Below the pieces are notes generated by a model, which did no database searches, was not told the origin of the DNA, and worked only from the letters and a program-made list of their open reading frames with translations. Shown piece after piece: positions 33,026 to 45,217 of a DNA stretch of 64,000 nt. This DNA comes from Phytoseiulus persimilis (lineage: Eukaryota > Arthropoda > Arachnida > Mesostigmata > Phytoseiidae): contig CM075101.1 of NCBI GenBank assembly GCA_037576195.1, positions 1,178,001-1,242,000 of the forward strand. The letters run 5' to 3'. A program made the position numbers and the translations under genes. Each line of letters opens with the position of its first letter. Position 1 is the stretch's first letter.

Positions 33026-36000
33026 CTGTTAGAGGGGCCATGTGTATGTTACACCGTTGGCGAGCAATGGAGTTCCCATCTCGACGTCTGATATCATTTC
33101 TGTTCGAGTAGCTGATAAAATAAAACCACAAATCTCACCAGCCTCGATGTAGCAGACCATTCAGGTCTCCCTCAACAAGAATGATTCCATGAACCACACC
33201 AGTTAGCGCAAAGAATTGATGTTATCGACTCGAACTCCCGGCCGCTTCCTTTGGAGAGAAAATATCTCCGGAGGACAAGGCTAACCCGCCCACGGTCCAG
33301 AATATAGCAGAGATCATAGAGCGACTTCACTGGGTCCCAGGGACAAGAGCACCCATATTCACATCGTTGACAGACATCAGCACTCGCATCGCACCGTATA
33401 GAATATCCCACCAATGTGCGGCGTCAAGATCCATTCTCGGCCACTGGAGGAGGAAACAAAGAAGAATGGAGTGTGCCGGTTTTTCCATGATGCTAGCAAG
33501 AGGCAGACAGTTCATTAGCGCGGGACCGCATCAGGTGCGTTAGACCGCTGCAGCTGCTGTGTTCTCTGGCTTGTTTGCTACAGCAGGATTGCTGTGGAGG
33601 GGTTCTTTTTTAGGGTCGCTGTTAAGGGCTTCCTCAATAGTGAAACTCGAAGATCATTGATCAGGAGTTCTCGAGCCCCACGTTGGTGTGGATCATCTCG
33701 CTCGCTGCCCGGAATCTGATGCTGTCTTGACTCAGTGCCTCGCAAGAAACATGGAGAAATTCACTCCTGCCGATCCGAGCAGCGAGGTAAGCTGGCTTTC
33801 TTATCCTTTTATATTCGTCGGTGGGGACCCATAGTTCCCGTGGTTTGAGCTAGCAAAATCGAGCGGAGTTCTCGCTCCGTGCAGAGCAATGAGTGAACAG
33901 ATGAACTTGAGCGACGAGCTTCCGAAAGGGACACACACATGCTGCGGAATCCGACCACTTTGTGCAAGTTTCAGCTCGAGAGCATGTGCTGACCTGGCTC
34001 GTTGAGCTTTCACAGTCTCAAACGTTAGGTCCAGCATCCCAGCTTGTTCATTATCGTTGAAGAGGCTATGAAGCATGATGAATTGCCATGGAAGGTTGAC
34101 CATTTGGTAGCATTGTTTGTGAGCTTGAAACAATTCCTGGCAGAATAACCACGGCATTTTCACTCGCCAACCTGATTCCTATCCAGCGATCCCCCGACAG
34201 GGCTTCCGAGGTGGGACTTGTCAAAAAGGGGCGCAGCAGGATATGCTCTCCGTGAAGCCTTCTAATTACTTGCATATTAGTAGGGACGTATGATCTCAGA
34301 ATGTGTCATGCTGTTTGAGGGGCCCTGGTTCCCACATTTCCCGGGCCTCAGCTTCTATCGTGTAGTGGCTGGAACGTTATCGTGAAGCATGTGTGTATCC
34401 GGGAATACGGAAATCCTATACGTGTTATGTACTCGCAAGACCAAGCTCGCGCATCTATGTATTCTGAATCATTGCAGAAAAGGAAATCTATGCACTTGCC
34501 CGTGCTCTCACTCCGCAGAGCTTTCCGAATCACTGGCCCGTGAAGGGAGAGATGCTCTCTTTGTGTACGTGCCAGTCACGTCATGCTATGTGGTCCACCG
34601 TGAAATCGACGTGCTCTAACGGTATCGGCCATCATGTAAAACAGGGATCTCACTGGACTCGCCGATGACGAGCTGTTACGCGTTTCGTTGAGATCCAGAG
34701 GACTTGGATCAACTTTGCTCAGGAGCGGCTGAACAAATTATCAATCTCAAAATCGAGTTCGCGACTCTGTCACACAAGCACGTTGGAGCTCCCATGTCCT
34801 GCGCGTGTGATGTGATTACGGTAATAGAGTGCCGTCGACTTCTGTTGCGCTTCCCGTAATTCTACATTCGTATGCTCATCCGAAACATTTCCGACCCATT
34901 GGTTTCGACCCGTGTTCCGTGACGTCACGCAGAAATTTCACCAGCTTGCCCACAGTGCCGGATTAAGTTGCCATTTTTCTCAGCGACGCTCATCTCTGAG
35001 TGTGATCACAGGTAATGAAGTCCACTGTTCTTGCCCTGTTTGAGCTCGTTCAGTGCCATCATGCAAGAGTATTGGCTCAGGTTCTCGCAGTGAAGCGCGA
35101 GGCACTCGATGCCGCTGGGCTGAGGAAGCTCACTCAGCTGAGTATCAATTTTCCCGATGTATAATAATACTGTTTTGGGACTGATTTCATTCCGATTCCA
35201 ATATGTTTTGTCGCGATTTTCTCGAAGACTCAATCCTTCTAGAGAAATTACCGAAGTAAGCCTTGACGAGTTTGAGGTTCTTCTCCAACGATGTTCCTAT
35301 CAAGATTGTCTTAACCACAGGCGGGCTGGCGGCTGCACGCGCTCTCAGAACATGAACGATTGCTGTGGACGCGTCGAAATTTCCCCATATCCATATTCCT
35401 CACCGTGCAGGAACAGGAGACATTGTTGCGATCTCTCGAATGCGTTCGACGGTGACCGCCGATCCAAAACATATATTTCCCTCGTGTTTGACGAGATCGC
35501 CCACGGTGGATCAGTGCTTCCAAGGCGGTACCGCTTGAGCAGCACGCCCAGCATGGAGCATCCTGAGGCAAACCATGCTACTTACGAACGGAAATGAGCG
35601 ATCGGATGCTTCGACGCTGGCACTCGGATTCTCGTTCGCTGCTGCTGTACACCTAGAACGACCCATGAGTTTTTCCACATTGAACTGTCTGCACGGCTGC
35701 TCCATCATCCACAGGGTCATGCAACGCGAGTACCGTCCCGCCGTAGCAAGAGGAATATTGTCCCCTCTCGTGATGGAGAAAAAGCGAATTCATTCAGTTA
35801 TCACCCGGAAGTGGTTGCTGGAATTCTTGGCCGGCGGAGCTCGCAATCGTCGTTTTCCGAGGATTTCCGAGGCCGATTGAGTCTTGAGGCTGCTGTATTC
35901 AGGAGTCGAAGTTGTGGATTCTGGCGATATCTGCAATCGAAGCTCAATCTTCGAATTGCGGCGATTCGAGCCAGAAGTATGTTTTTTTTGCATACTTGTA

Positions 36001-36074
36001 CGTTTTCCACGAAAGTTCGGGCTTGACTCGAGAAGCTCTTGTGTCGATACGCAATCTACGAACTCTAACTCATC
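33026..36074. other. Divergent gap between RECQL and the Arkadia-like gene, with unrecognised minus-strand open frames
   Basis: The gap holds both upstream regions. On the minus strand several open stretches look more protein-like than chance and some end at splice-like sites: about 35720-35345 (LWMMEQPCRQFNVEKLMGRSR), 34275-33830 (IRRLHGEHILLRPFLTSPTS; FQAHKQCYQMVNLPWQFIML; FNDNEQAGMLDLTFETVKAQ) and 33515-33330 (KPAHSILLCFLLQWPRMDLD). I do not recognise the family and could not build one continuous model. It may be a small unknown gene or a decayed one. Confidence 0.3.
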
Positions 36075-39000
36075 ATGAGCCACAACCAGCGACTCGACGC
36101 TTCAGATGTTCTCAGATCGGCGCTCCGTTGCTTCGAAGCTCGAGCCCGCCCAACCTCCCGCAGCTTCGAATTGCTGACGGCCCGACGCGTATGACTTGCG
36201 GGCCTAATGCCGTATTATTCAAGTCCGAGAATTTGTTCAGGTGCAGTCAAAGCGCTCATCCGATCATTGCTACAGGCTCTCTTCATTACTACTGATCTGG
36301 ACGACGACTCCACGACATCCAGCGATCAGCCCTCCACGACGATGTCTCCATCTTCAAGCAGTGAAGACACGGATTCCCGAACATTACATACCGATTCGGC
36401 GTTCATCTCTCAACGGATCCGGCGGCGGACTGCGCTCGAAGACTCCGAGTCAGAGAGTAGCGAGTGTCGAATAGTCAAGGTATAAACTCGAATATGGTCG
36501 AAATGTCAACCCAACCGCATTGTTGTAATTGCTCACAGTCATTGCACATATGCAACTTCTCTGAAGTATTGAGCGCTGGATCACTCCCCTTGGCCGATCC
36601 GACTTCAGTTGATCATTCACCTCTTCCGTCCGCATTTTTAACCCATGCCGCTCCAGGTCAGACGTTTGTCGGCTACTGCAGACACCGTTCCGGATCTACG
36701 GAACGGTGCCGGGACGAGCCAGAACTTGGTCCTCCCAAGCGCTGGGTCATCGAGTACACCGGTGGGAATGAGCGATTCTTCCTCAGAGGGGTCCTCGACG
36801 TTTGAAATTTCCGGATCGAGCTCTTCGAGTCTTTTCTCACCTGCCAGAGCACAAGCAACTATTGCCGTGCGGCGTCAGCGTCTTCGGAGATTCGAGAGAA
36901 GGTATGCTAGACTTGAGCTATGCTTATCCGTTGCCAGTCGATCCGTCTTGTTGCGAATTCGCTAAAACACTGTTTGACATTCACGCATTCTCTCCATCAT
37001 TCGCAACCAGTGCAGGATTCGGGTCGATAACGCAGGACATTTCCAGGAAACATCGACCGGGATCCCTCTATAGACCTGTACAAGTGATCCAGCCCTTCGA
37101 GCATGACGTAGTGGATCTTACAGCGGACAGCGAAGATGAACTATCGAAGCCCTCCGGCTCAAGGAGCTTGAGTGCACGAAGTTCCGAGCACCGGCGTTCT
37201 GGCTCCCATAGTTCGTATGGAAGCCAAACATCGGCTCGAGACGCCTTCATCAGAGACTTCAGTGAGGCCGTCACATCTCACCTGGATCGGAGAGATGCTC
37301 CGACCATTCCGTCGAACTCTTCATCGAGGGAAGAAGCGCTCTTAGCCAGCTCATCGGTCACCCTACGAGAGGTCACGGACAGTGCACCAACAACAGCGTC
37401 GGTGACGGCGATGTCGGCCACGGAAGTAGAGCTAGCGCAGAGTCCGGTCGGGGCAATACTGACGTCGATGGAGACATCTATCTCCAGAGCTGTGCCGAGA
37501 CATGAACCTAGCACCAGAATGTACCCCGGTCCATGCTTTTTATCTAATTGCGATGAGGTGGGCCAATGTGGTTTGCGTAGATATGGATCACATTGCCGTG
37601 CGTTCAACTCTCGTTTCCATGAGAACTTCAACTCCCCCATGGCGCCTACTGTAATTACGAGACGTGACGGATCCACCCTCAGCATTGCAGTTGCCGGCGG
37701 CTCCGGTCAGACCTCAGTCACGGGGGAAGGGATGGTCCCACAAAGTGAATCTCCAAGTGCCACGATGAACTACACGCCCGTGTCGGTGGCTCCTTATGTC
37801 AACCTCCCGAGTCATAATCCGCCAGCTCTCGCGCAAGTCTGCAGCTACGCGGCGGCGGCCTCATCGACAGCTTCCGCATCAGCCGCCACCGTGGCAGCTG
37901 CGGTAGCAGCATCTGTGAGGCCGGTACGACTCATATCTCGCCGAAACATGATGTGGGAGGCTCAGCAAGCCAGAGCAGAACTCCAAAGATCAATCTCTAC
38001 TCAAGCGCCGCACCCGTCCTCATCGCAAACATCGCATGTTTATCATCACGTCGTGTATCAGCCTCCGCTACAACGTCTTCGTGGCGGGGGCAGTCCGTTC
38101 GACTCGGCGAAGACGCGCTACGTCGGGTCGTCGGCTGGGGTGCCTCCCCATGCGTCGGCCGCTGGCTCGAGCACTCGTCCAACGACTTCTTCGTCGATCA
38201 CTGGTACCACACAAGGTCCGATGCAAGCATCAAGGAGCGTACCCTCGGAATGGTCGCCAACTCTGTCGCCTGCGGGGACTTTCTATCCTGTCAACCGAAC
38301 TTTTGTGCGTCAAGCGCCGTTGACTTTCGACCCAACTGCGCCCGCATCGTCCCCGTTGCTGATGGTAGCGGTGAATCCGACAACTTCATCATCAGGGACA
38401 TCATCGGGGCCTTCTTCACCGTACTTGCCGGCTTCCTCTTCTGCTCTCACGAGCCTGCAGAACTTGACGGGTAGAAACCGGGACTTCCGGAACGCTTCTC
38501 GTGCATTCCTTCACGGACCGAGGAACCACGCGGAACTGATGCGCATGAGGCAGATAGCCAGGAGAGTGCAAGATGCAAGATCCGCTCTCCTACCGAACTA
38601 CCCGTCCGTATCACCGATTCCCGCCATGATGGGCATCATCAGTGCTGTGATTGACAACTTCACCGTCAAGTACAATTTAAAGTCAGAGGACATCAAAGAG
38701 GTGAGTAGAAGTTTCGAGCATCAAGACATCAGCCGCTCAAATATCTATTCCACATCAGCCGTGATCTCTTCCTGAAACCTGGGGGATCGACATTCACGGT
38801 CCAGGTTTGAGAACCCCTGGGTACAATCCGAATTAGTGTTCACCATTGTTCCACAGGGCATGAGGTGCTCGATCTGTTTGACAGACTACGAAGTTGAGGA
38901 GGAGGTTCGGAGATTACCCTGCATGCACCTTTTCCACGCGGCGTGCATCGATCAATGGTTCCGCACAGACAAACGTTGCCCTATGTGCCGCGTTGATATC

Positions 39001-39120
39001 ACGAAACGTCCTGAGGAGGAGTTCGAGCGCATCGCCGCACAGGTTTTCGTCTCGTCGCAGATAACACGTACCCCACCCGTGACCCCTCCACCTCTGACAG
39101 TCAATGGAGGGACGGCGTGA
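36075..39120 (+). CDS. Arkadia-like E3 ubiquitin ligase (SIM plus RING-H2)
   Basis: Exons read as 36075-36188 (inferred), 36276-36479, 36657-36901, 37047-38700 and 38857-39120, in frame, about 826 residues. The C-terminal exon holds a complete RING-H2: [20 protein letters not shown] then [11 protein letters not shown] and [11 protein letters not shown]. Spacing C-x2-C-x14-C-x1-H-x2-H-x2-C-x10-C-x2-C is intact and closest to Arkadia (RNF111)/RNF165. A SUMO-interaction motif [12 protein letters not shown] lies near 37106-37140, as in SUMO-targeted ligases of the Arkadia type. The N-terminus is Ser/Asp/Glu-rich and the middle is Ser/Thr/Pro-rich with an Ala run ([12 protein letters not shown] region). 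Expected role: nuclear ubiquitin ligase in TGF-beta/BMP signalling or SUMO-primed turnover. The first exon and start codon are the weakest part. Confidence 0.78.
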
Positions 39121-42100
39121 AACGACTAATGCTCTGTTTATAGTTTGTCATGTCTTTAAAATTGCCAGCATTGCCACGCGAAATTTAGGTGTTACGAGGG
39201 CACAACGATTGTGATTCTATAGGTATCGACTGAACCTTCGAAGAAGAAAGGTGCCGCTCCAGCGTCACCCGCGAGGGCGGCCCCACTCGGTGATAACGAC
39301 TCAGGCTGCGTTTGTTCAAAGCGTGGAAGATCACCACTGCCGAGATACGACCCAGGTGGAATCTCGTTCTAACATTCAGCTAGACTTACCTCTCCAACTG
39401 AAAAAAGTGTTCGAGTTGTTGAAGCCTTAGGCGTATCCTGGAACTTCGGAGGTCCCGGAACTGGCAGAATTCCACGCAGTGGTTTCTAGCCTTGAAACAA
39501 TTAACGAAGACGACAACATTTAAAATAAATAGGAACGAATTGGATCGTCGCATCTGGAACCTGTGCAAAGAATCATTCGAAAACTGTCTAATTCCTCGGT
39601 ATCAGGAGCTCTGGAGATTTTCGCTATGAATCACGACCATCCATTGTTGAAGACTTGACGAAAGTTGGTGGCAGGTAACCAGGTCGCTTCCTGCGATGTC
39701 TCGAAGCAATGATTGGGAAGTTCAGTTGTGATCACCAAACGATCAGTTTTCGAATAAATTAGTAGCGGGGACATGGAGCTCGAGAGTTGCAATCCGCCAA
39801 AAGGTGTTGAAGAGGCTAGCTTGTAATTTTTAACTAGTGATCAGGTGTAATGTAGTGCTAGGTATGGAAACGTCGAATCTTCCGCGAAGATCACCTGAAT
39901 CAATAAACAAGTCTTCTCCTGGATGATGCTTTGGTTTTTTCCTCGCTATGATCCAGTGGTCCGGGATCGGCTCCGACGCGGCTCCCGACGAATTCTTTTG
40001 TTTCAGATGCAAGAACCGCGCATCTATGCAATTCAGTTGGTGATGGGATGTTGTCGGTTGCTTTCGTCTTTTGAGATCCGGCAATTGGATCGAGGCAAAG
40101 ATGAATGGTCGTGGAGACTAGACCTCCATGAGTCGGGGATCACCGCGGCAACTCACGGGGAAGTAATATTCTCGGGCGCTTCCAATTAAAATCGTGAATC
40201 ATTCGTTGACTCTCAAGGAAAATCCTCGCAGCGCTACACGGGCCAGCGAGCCCTTCCTGAGCGGGAAGGAACCATCAGCGCAGCAGCTCTACCGAAGTCG
40301 GGAGAGGGCTAGGCATTTCTGAGGTCGTTTCTCTGTGGAACTGACGAAATTTCAGAGCCCAACCGGATCCCAGTTTCGCGTATTTTCCATCTAGTCAGAG
40401 CCCATCTGCTGAGCTGCATCCGGGAATCGAACGACACATGACTTCCACGCACCATGAGCAAGGGTAGACTCTCGCCATAGAGGCAGTCGAACAGAGAGGC
40501 GCCACTGTCGGTTTGTGCGCTGCCGGCTAGCTCGGTTCTCATCGAAAGTCCGTCAAACGACGAGTGTTAGTTTCCTGATTCGAACCTCGGTTTATCGGTG
40601 GCAGATTGAATTTTGAATCGACATGACTGATCAAATGTGAGTGGGCGAGCTCCTAATTCTGGGCTCTTCGACTTTCTGACAATTTTGTTCTACTCCGGAA
40701 TTCAGCGAGGATAGAGATGAACAGCTGATTTTGAAAGTGTGATACTGTGAAACCAGTCTTCCCGAGACGATACTCGATTTTCAATATCACAACTGATCGT
40801 GCCGAACGGCTTCGAACTCGAAAGAGCGTTCATGGCGTTCCTGCCTGTCGAAAAACTGACGTCACGTCGTTTTTCGGTACCTCTCATTCGTCCATGGAGC
40901 GATCGCGCGATGTTTTTTACTATCGGAACATAGGAAATGGCCCGTTACACTCAAAAATCCCAATGCTGCATTTGAGTCGTCAGTGATTGATGGTCGGTCA
41001 GTCAAGCATCGTAGTGCATGGGATCAGGTTGCAAGACTGAATGTGGACGGTGGTCTTGTGATAATTTTTCTGAAGACACAGTATACTTAAGTGCTTCATT
41101 CGTTATCGCTCATATGAGGGAACTTTCAAATCGAGAGCCCTTAGCAAAACTCAGCTGTTGCTTGTCACCGTAAAGACCACTGACGTTTCGCGCATCAGGT
41201 GTTCCCTAGGTGTGCTGTGATGGCCATAGCAATGACGAGACCGCGGTTCTCGAACACATATGCAGTGTCTTTCTCGGTGTTGATTGCATGCATGTTGCAA
41301 ACTCATCCCGCGATCGGCGATCCATATGCGGCGACTCTGGCCGTAGATTCTTACTCGTGATTTACAGCCTTGATCGCGACTGATTTGGGTGAAAGCTCGG
41401 CATTGTCTCAGCAGCTCAATTGTCCATGTTTTGAGCGATAGACGATACGTATTGCCGAAAGTTCTGAACTGATTAATGACAGTCTGTTCCGAACTTTGGC
41501 CAGCGCGCCCTCTACTTTCTAATCTGTCGGAGCACTCTATCCATTCGTCCCGGAGCAACAAAATCATGGGAGAGTTTTGATCGCTTCGGCGGATGGCCGC
41601 GAGCTACAGTCATCGGAAGTTTTCACTCCACTCCGATTCCTCGCATCGAAGACAGAAGCGTTCATTGTGGTCGAGGAATTGTTGCGCTTTTTCGAGGAAG
41701 TGACCTTGGTGGCTGACATTCATCGATCCGTGCGTATTTAGCTCGCCCGTGGCTATGTCAGCATCGCCGTTGGCGGACAAATGGTGGAACCGTGGGGAGC
41801 AGCCGGTTGCGGACTTTTGTTTCAGCTCACGCCCTTCCTTCCGGATTGGCGATTCGAAGAGCGGAATCGAAGACCGCGACTACCTTCCTGACAATAAGGG
41901 ATCGCGATTCCCTACTTCCAACAGATCATCGTCTCCTGTTTACGATCAGGATTTCCAGACGACTGAAACCACATGCTGTTGCTCCTGGAATTATCGAGGA
42001 TCCATCCCAGGATCTCGGCCGGGCGCAGGCGGCGCCCTGAATGACTGGAATCCTCATCGGGGTCCGATTTGAGCCCGAAGGGTTTTTCAACCGCTCATGT

Positions 42101-43141
42101 GCAGAAAACTGGGGCTGGTCCCTGATCGTAACAAGCCGAGACGTTTCTGTGACTCGGTCGGCTATCGCTTTCTTCGTTTCTTTCGGAAAGGAGAGCGTGG
42201 CGGATCTGGTCGGCCTCTCTCCTGTGTGTTTAGGACCGGTTCGGTGAGTCGCTGTGGCGATTCCGACTTTGAATACACAGCTGAAGTCAGTAGTGATAGA
42301 GGACGTCCGCGAAGCTCTGCAGCAGAATGGGAGCGTCTTTGTGCACGAGGGATGACCATCAAAAAGCCCTTTGGGATCCCCGGTCAGGGTAGGTCACGCA
42401 CGATCGATTCTCATTCTGATTATCTATCCGGCAGAGACTCCTTGGTCGTGAGCTCCCTCAGCGACTTGGAGCTGAGACCCGATTTCGTCACCACGAATCG
42501 AGTTGGGAGGAAAATAGTGGTATCTTCTCTAATTTCATATCTCGGTCAGTCATTTTCGATGTCCTTCAGACAGAAACCTCGATGAAATTCAGATGATTCG
42601 ATCACGCGCCAACCCTGACGAGTTAAAGTTTTCGATCTCATCCGATGTTTACATGGATGGAAGTAGTTTCGGGGCTCCATTAAGACTTCAAAATGATTCT
42701 CCCTGAAAACAACATCGAATTGGAAGTCCACTCTATTTCATTCTGGGGACTCCAATCTGTCAATCGTTTTTTCTTTCTATCCTTCCTGTGATTTCTTGTA
42801 AGTGTATCCCAACGTTCGTTGGTAAGTATGACATTGAGCGTGAAACAACTCTTGTAACAGCTCGTCAAGGTTCCCGGAACTTTTTGTGCTTTGAAGGTTG
42901 AAGCCGAGGAAGTCAGCTGTTATTTCTAGTTTCGCTTCACGCCTCTTTGCTGCGGTTGTTATTGGGAACTCCTAAACGACTTTCTTCGGAAATGTTTACG
43001 AAAAGATCGGGTGACATTAGGATCTAGATTCGCCAGAATGCTGTTCCATTTGGATAAGCTCCTATCTAGGACTTGAGCGAAGAAAGTCAGGGAGTTGACG
43101 TTTCCATTGAAGTGTCCATTTGAGCTGTATTGGAATTACAG
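39121..43141. other. 4-kb gap between the Arkadia-like gene and PGD
   Basis: It contains the 3' UTR of the ligase gene and the PGD upstream region, including PGD's missing first coding exon. Open frames at about 39.2-39.7 kb, 41.75-42.06 kb and 42.1-42.58 kb (for example SGRDSLVVSSLSDLELRPDF) match no family I know. No RNA gene is seen. Confidence 0.4.
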
Positions 43142-45217
43142 GGGAGACATCGCCCTCATCGGGCTAGCCGTGATGGGTCAGAATCTGATCCTGAACATGA
43201 ATGATCACGGATTCGTGGTTGTCGCCTACAATCGCACCGTGTCAAAGGTGGAGGAGTTTCTCAACAATGAAGCCAAAGGATCAAAAGTAATCGGGGCCTC
43301 CAGCTTGAAGGACATGGTCAATAAACTCAAGAAACCTCGTCGTGTGATGATGCTCGTCAAAGGTACCGGGTTCGATATGGCAAAGTTTCATGAGAGATCG
43401 CAAGGTTCTGCGAGCTCCAAGTGTTCGTCCTCAAGACAATGACTCAAAGGGGTATTACAGCCGGATCAGCTGTCGATGATTTCATCAAACAACTGCTCCC
43501 GATGCTGGACCGTGGTGACATCATCATCGACGGAGGGAACTCACAATACGAAGACACTGAAAGACGCGTGAAAGAATGTCAGAGTCAAGGGATTCTGTTC
43601 GTTGGTTCCGGAGTGTCTGGAGGGGAAGAGGGAGCTCGTTTCGGACCGTCTCTCATGCCTGGCGGCAACAAAGAGGCTTGGCCTCACATCAAGCCAATCT
43701 TCCAGGGCATCGCTGCGAAGGTGAGGAATTTCCCTCAAGTGGATTTTTCCGGCGAAATTCGTTATTTGATCCATGGCTGAACTCGTTGTTGGGTGTTTCC
43801 GCAGGTAAGCGATGGCGGAGCCGAGCAAACTATCGAGCCATGCTGCGACTGGGTGGGAGATGGAGGCTCGGGCCATTATGTGAAGATGGTCCATAACGGA
43901 ATCGAGTACGGCGATATGCAGCTCATCTGTGAAGCCTACCAAATAATGAAGTGTGCCCTCGGTATGTCCTACCAACGGTCCCTTCAGCTCACTTCGCATG
44001 GGCCCCACATTGGGGACTATTTCTTCGCATTCACATCTGGGATCCGGGAGCAGCCTACCGAGTGATCAACTTACTGTTTTCCCAGGCATGACTTCGGACG
44101 AGATGGCCATGGTATTCGACGAGTGGAACAAGGGCGAGCTTGATTCGTTCCTGATTGAGATAACCGCAAAAATTCTCAAATATAAGGATACTGATGGCCT
44201 CCCGTTAGTTGAAAAAATCCGTGACACCGCAGGCCAAAAAGGAACTGGCAAGTGGACTGCTATAGCTGGCCTCGATAAAGGCATCCCTGTCACCCTGATC
44301 GGTAGGTTTTCGTGTCAATTCTTTCCATACTCGGATCGGATCTCGACGTTCTCTAGTCCGTGGTTTTCATAGAGCATTAGATTCAGAACTCACCGAAACT
44401 GATTGGCTCAACAGCGGAATCTGTGTTCGCCCGTTGTCTTTCGTCCCTGAAAGAGGACCGTCTCGAGGCGTCCAAAGTCCTCGAAGGACCGAAAGATGCG
44501 AAGTATCACGGTGATAAAGCCGAATTCATTGAGCATATCCGCCAAGCCCTATACGCGTCCAAAATCGTGTCGTATGCGCAAGGGTTCATGTTATTCCGAG
44601 AAGCTGCTAAAGTTTACGGCTGGAGTCTCAACTACGGTGGTATCGCCCTCATGTGGCGTGGGGGGTGCATCATTCGCAGGTTTGTTTTGGAGGTTTTATA
44701 TGAAACTTCAGCCTATCCGGATTCATGACACGTCGCTGGCCTTTCGTCCTCACCTGAGATGTTCCTTCTTCGCCCTTTCCATGGACAGCCGCTTCTTGGG
44801 CGATATCAAGAAGGCCTTCGACAAGAATCCAGAATTGACGAACCTGTTGCTCGACGACTTCTTCACTGAGGCTATTCACCGATGCCAAGACTCATGGAGA
44901 ACGGTCGTGGCCGCTGCAGTGCAGTTAGGAATTCCAACTCCATGTTTCTCTACGGCTTTGGCTTTCTATGATGGCTTCCGATCCGCGCGTGTTTCCGCAA
45001 ATCTCATTCAGGTTAGTCGAAACACATGCACGAATGCGAACTGTCGAGATCTCAGTGAGTTCCCGCTACGAGTTGCGATTCCTGTTTTGGTCCACAGGCA
45101 CAGAGAGACTTTTTCGGGGCTCACACCTACGAGCTGGAAACAACACCCGGAAACTTCATCCATACGAACTGGACCGGAACTGGGGGAAATGTGGCCTCGT
45201 CAACGTACAATGCTTAG
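43142..45217 (+). CDS. PGD: 6-phosphogluconate dehydrogenase, decarboxylating (first coding exon not located)
   Basis: Exons 43142-43362, 43461-43720, 43805-43961, 44086-44301, 44415-44679, 44789-45011 and 45098-45217 join in frame to about 487 codons; the family is about 482 residues. The first listed exon starts with one base completing a split codon, so a tiny upstream exon carrying ATG and a few residues must exist. Motifs: NADP-binding [52 protein letters not shown]; catalytic Lys and His region [20 protein letters not shown]; the signature [23 protein letters not shown]; and the end HTNWTG...SSTYNA. It is a cytosolic enzyme of the oxidative pentose phosphate pathway, making ribulose 5-phosphate, CO2 and NADPH. 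Confidence 0.96.
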
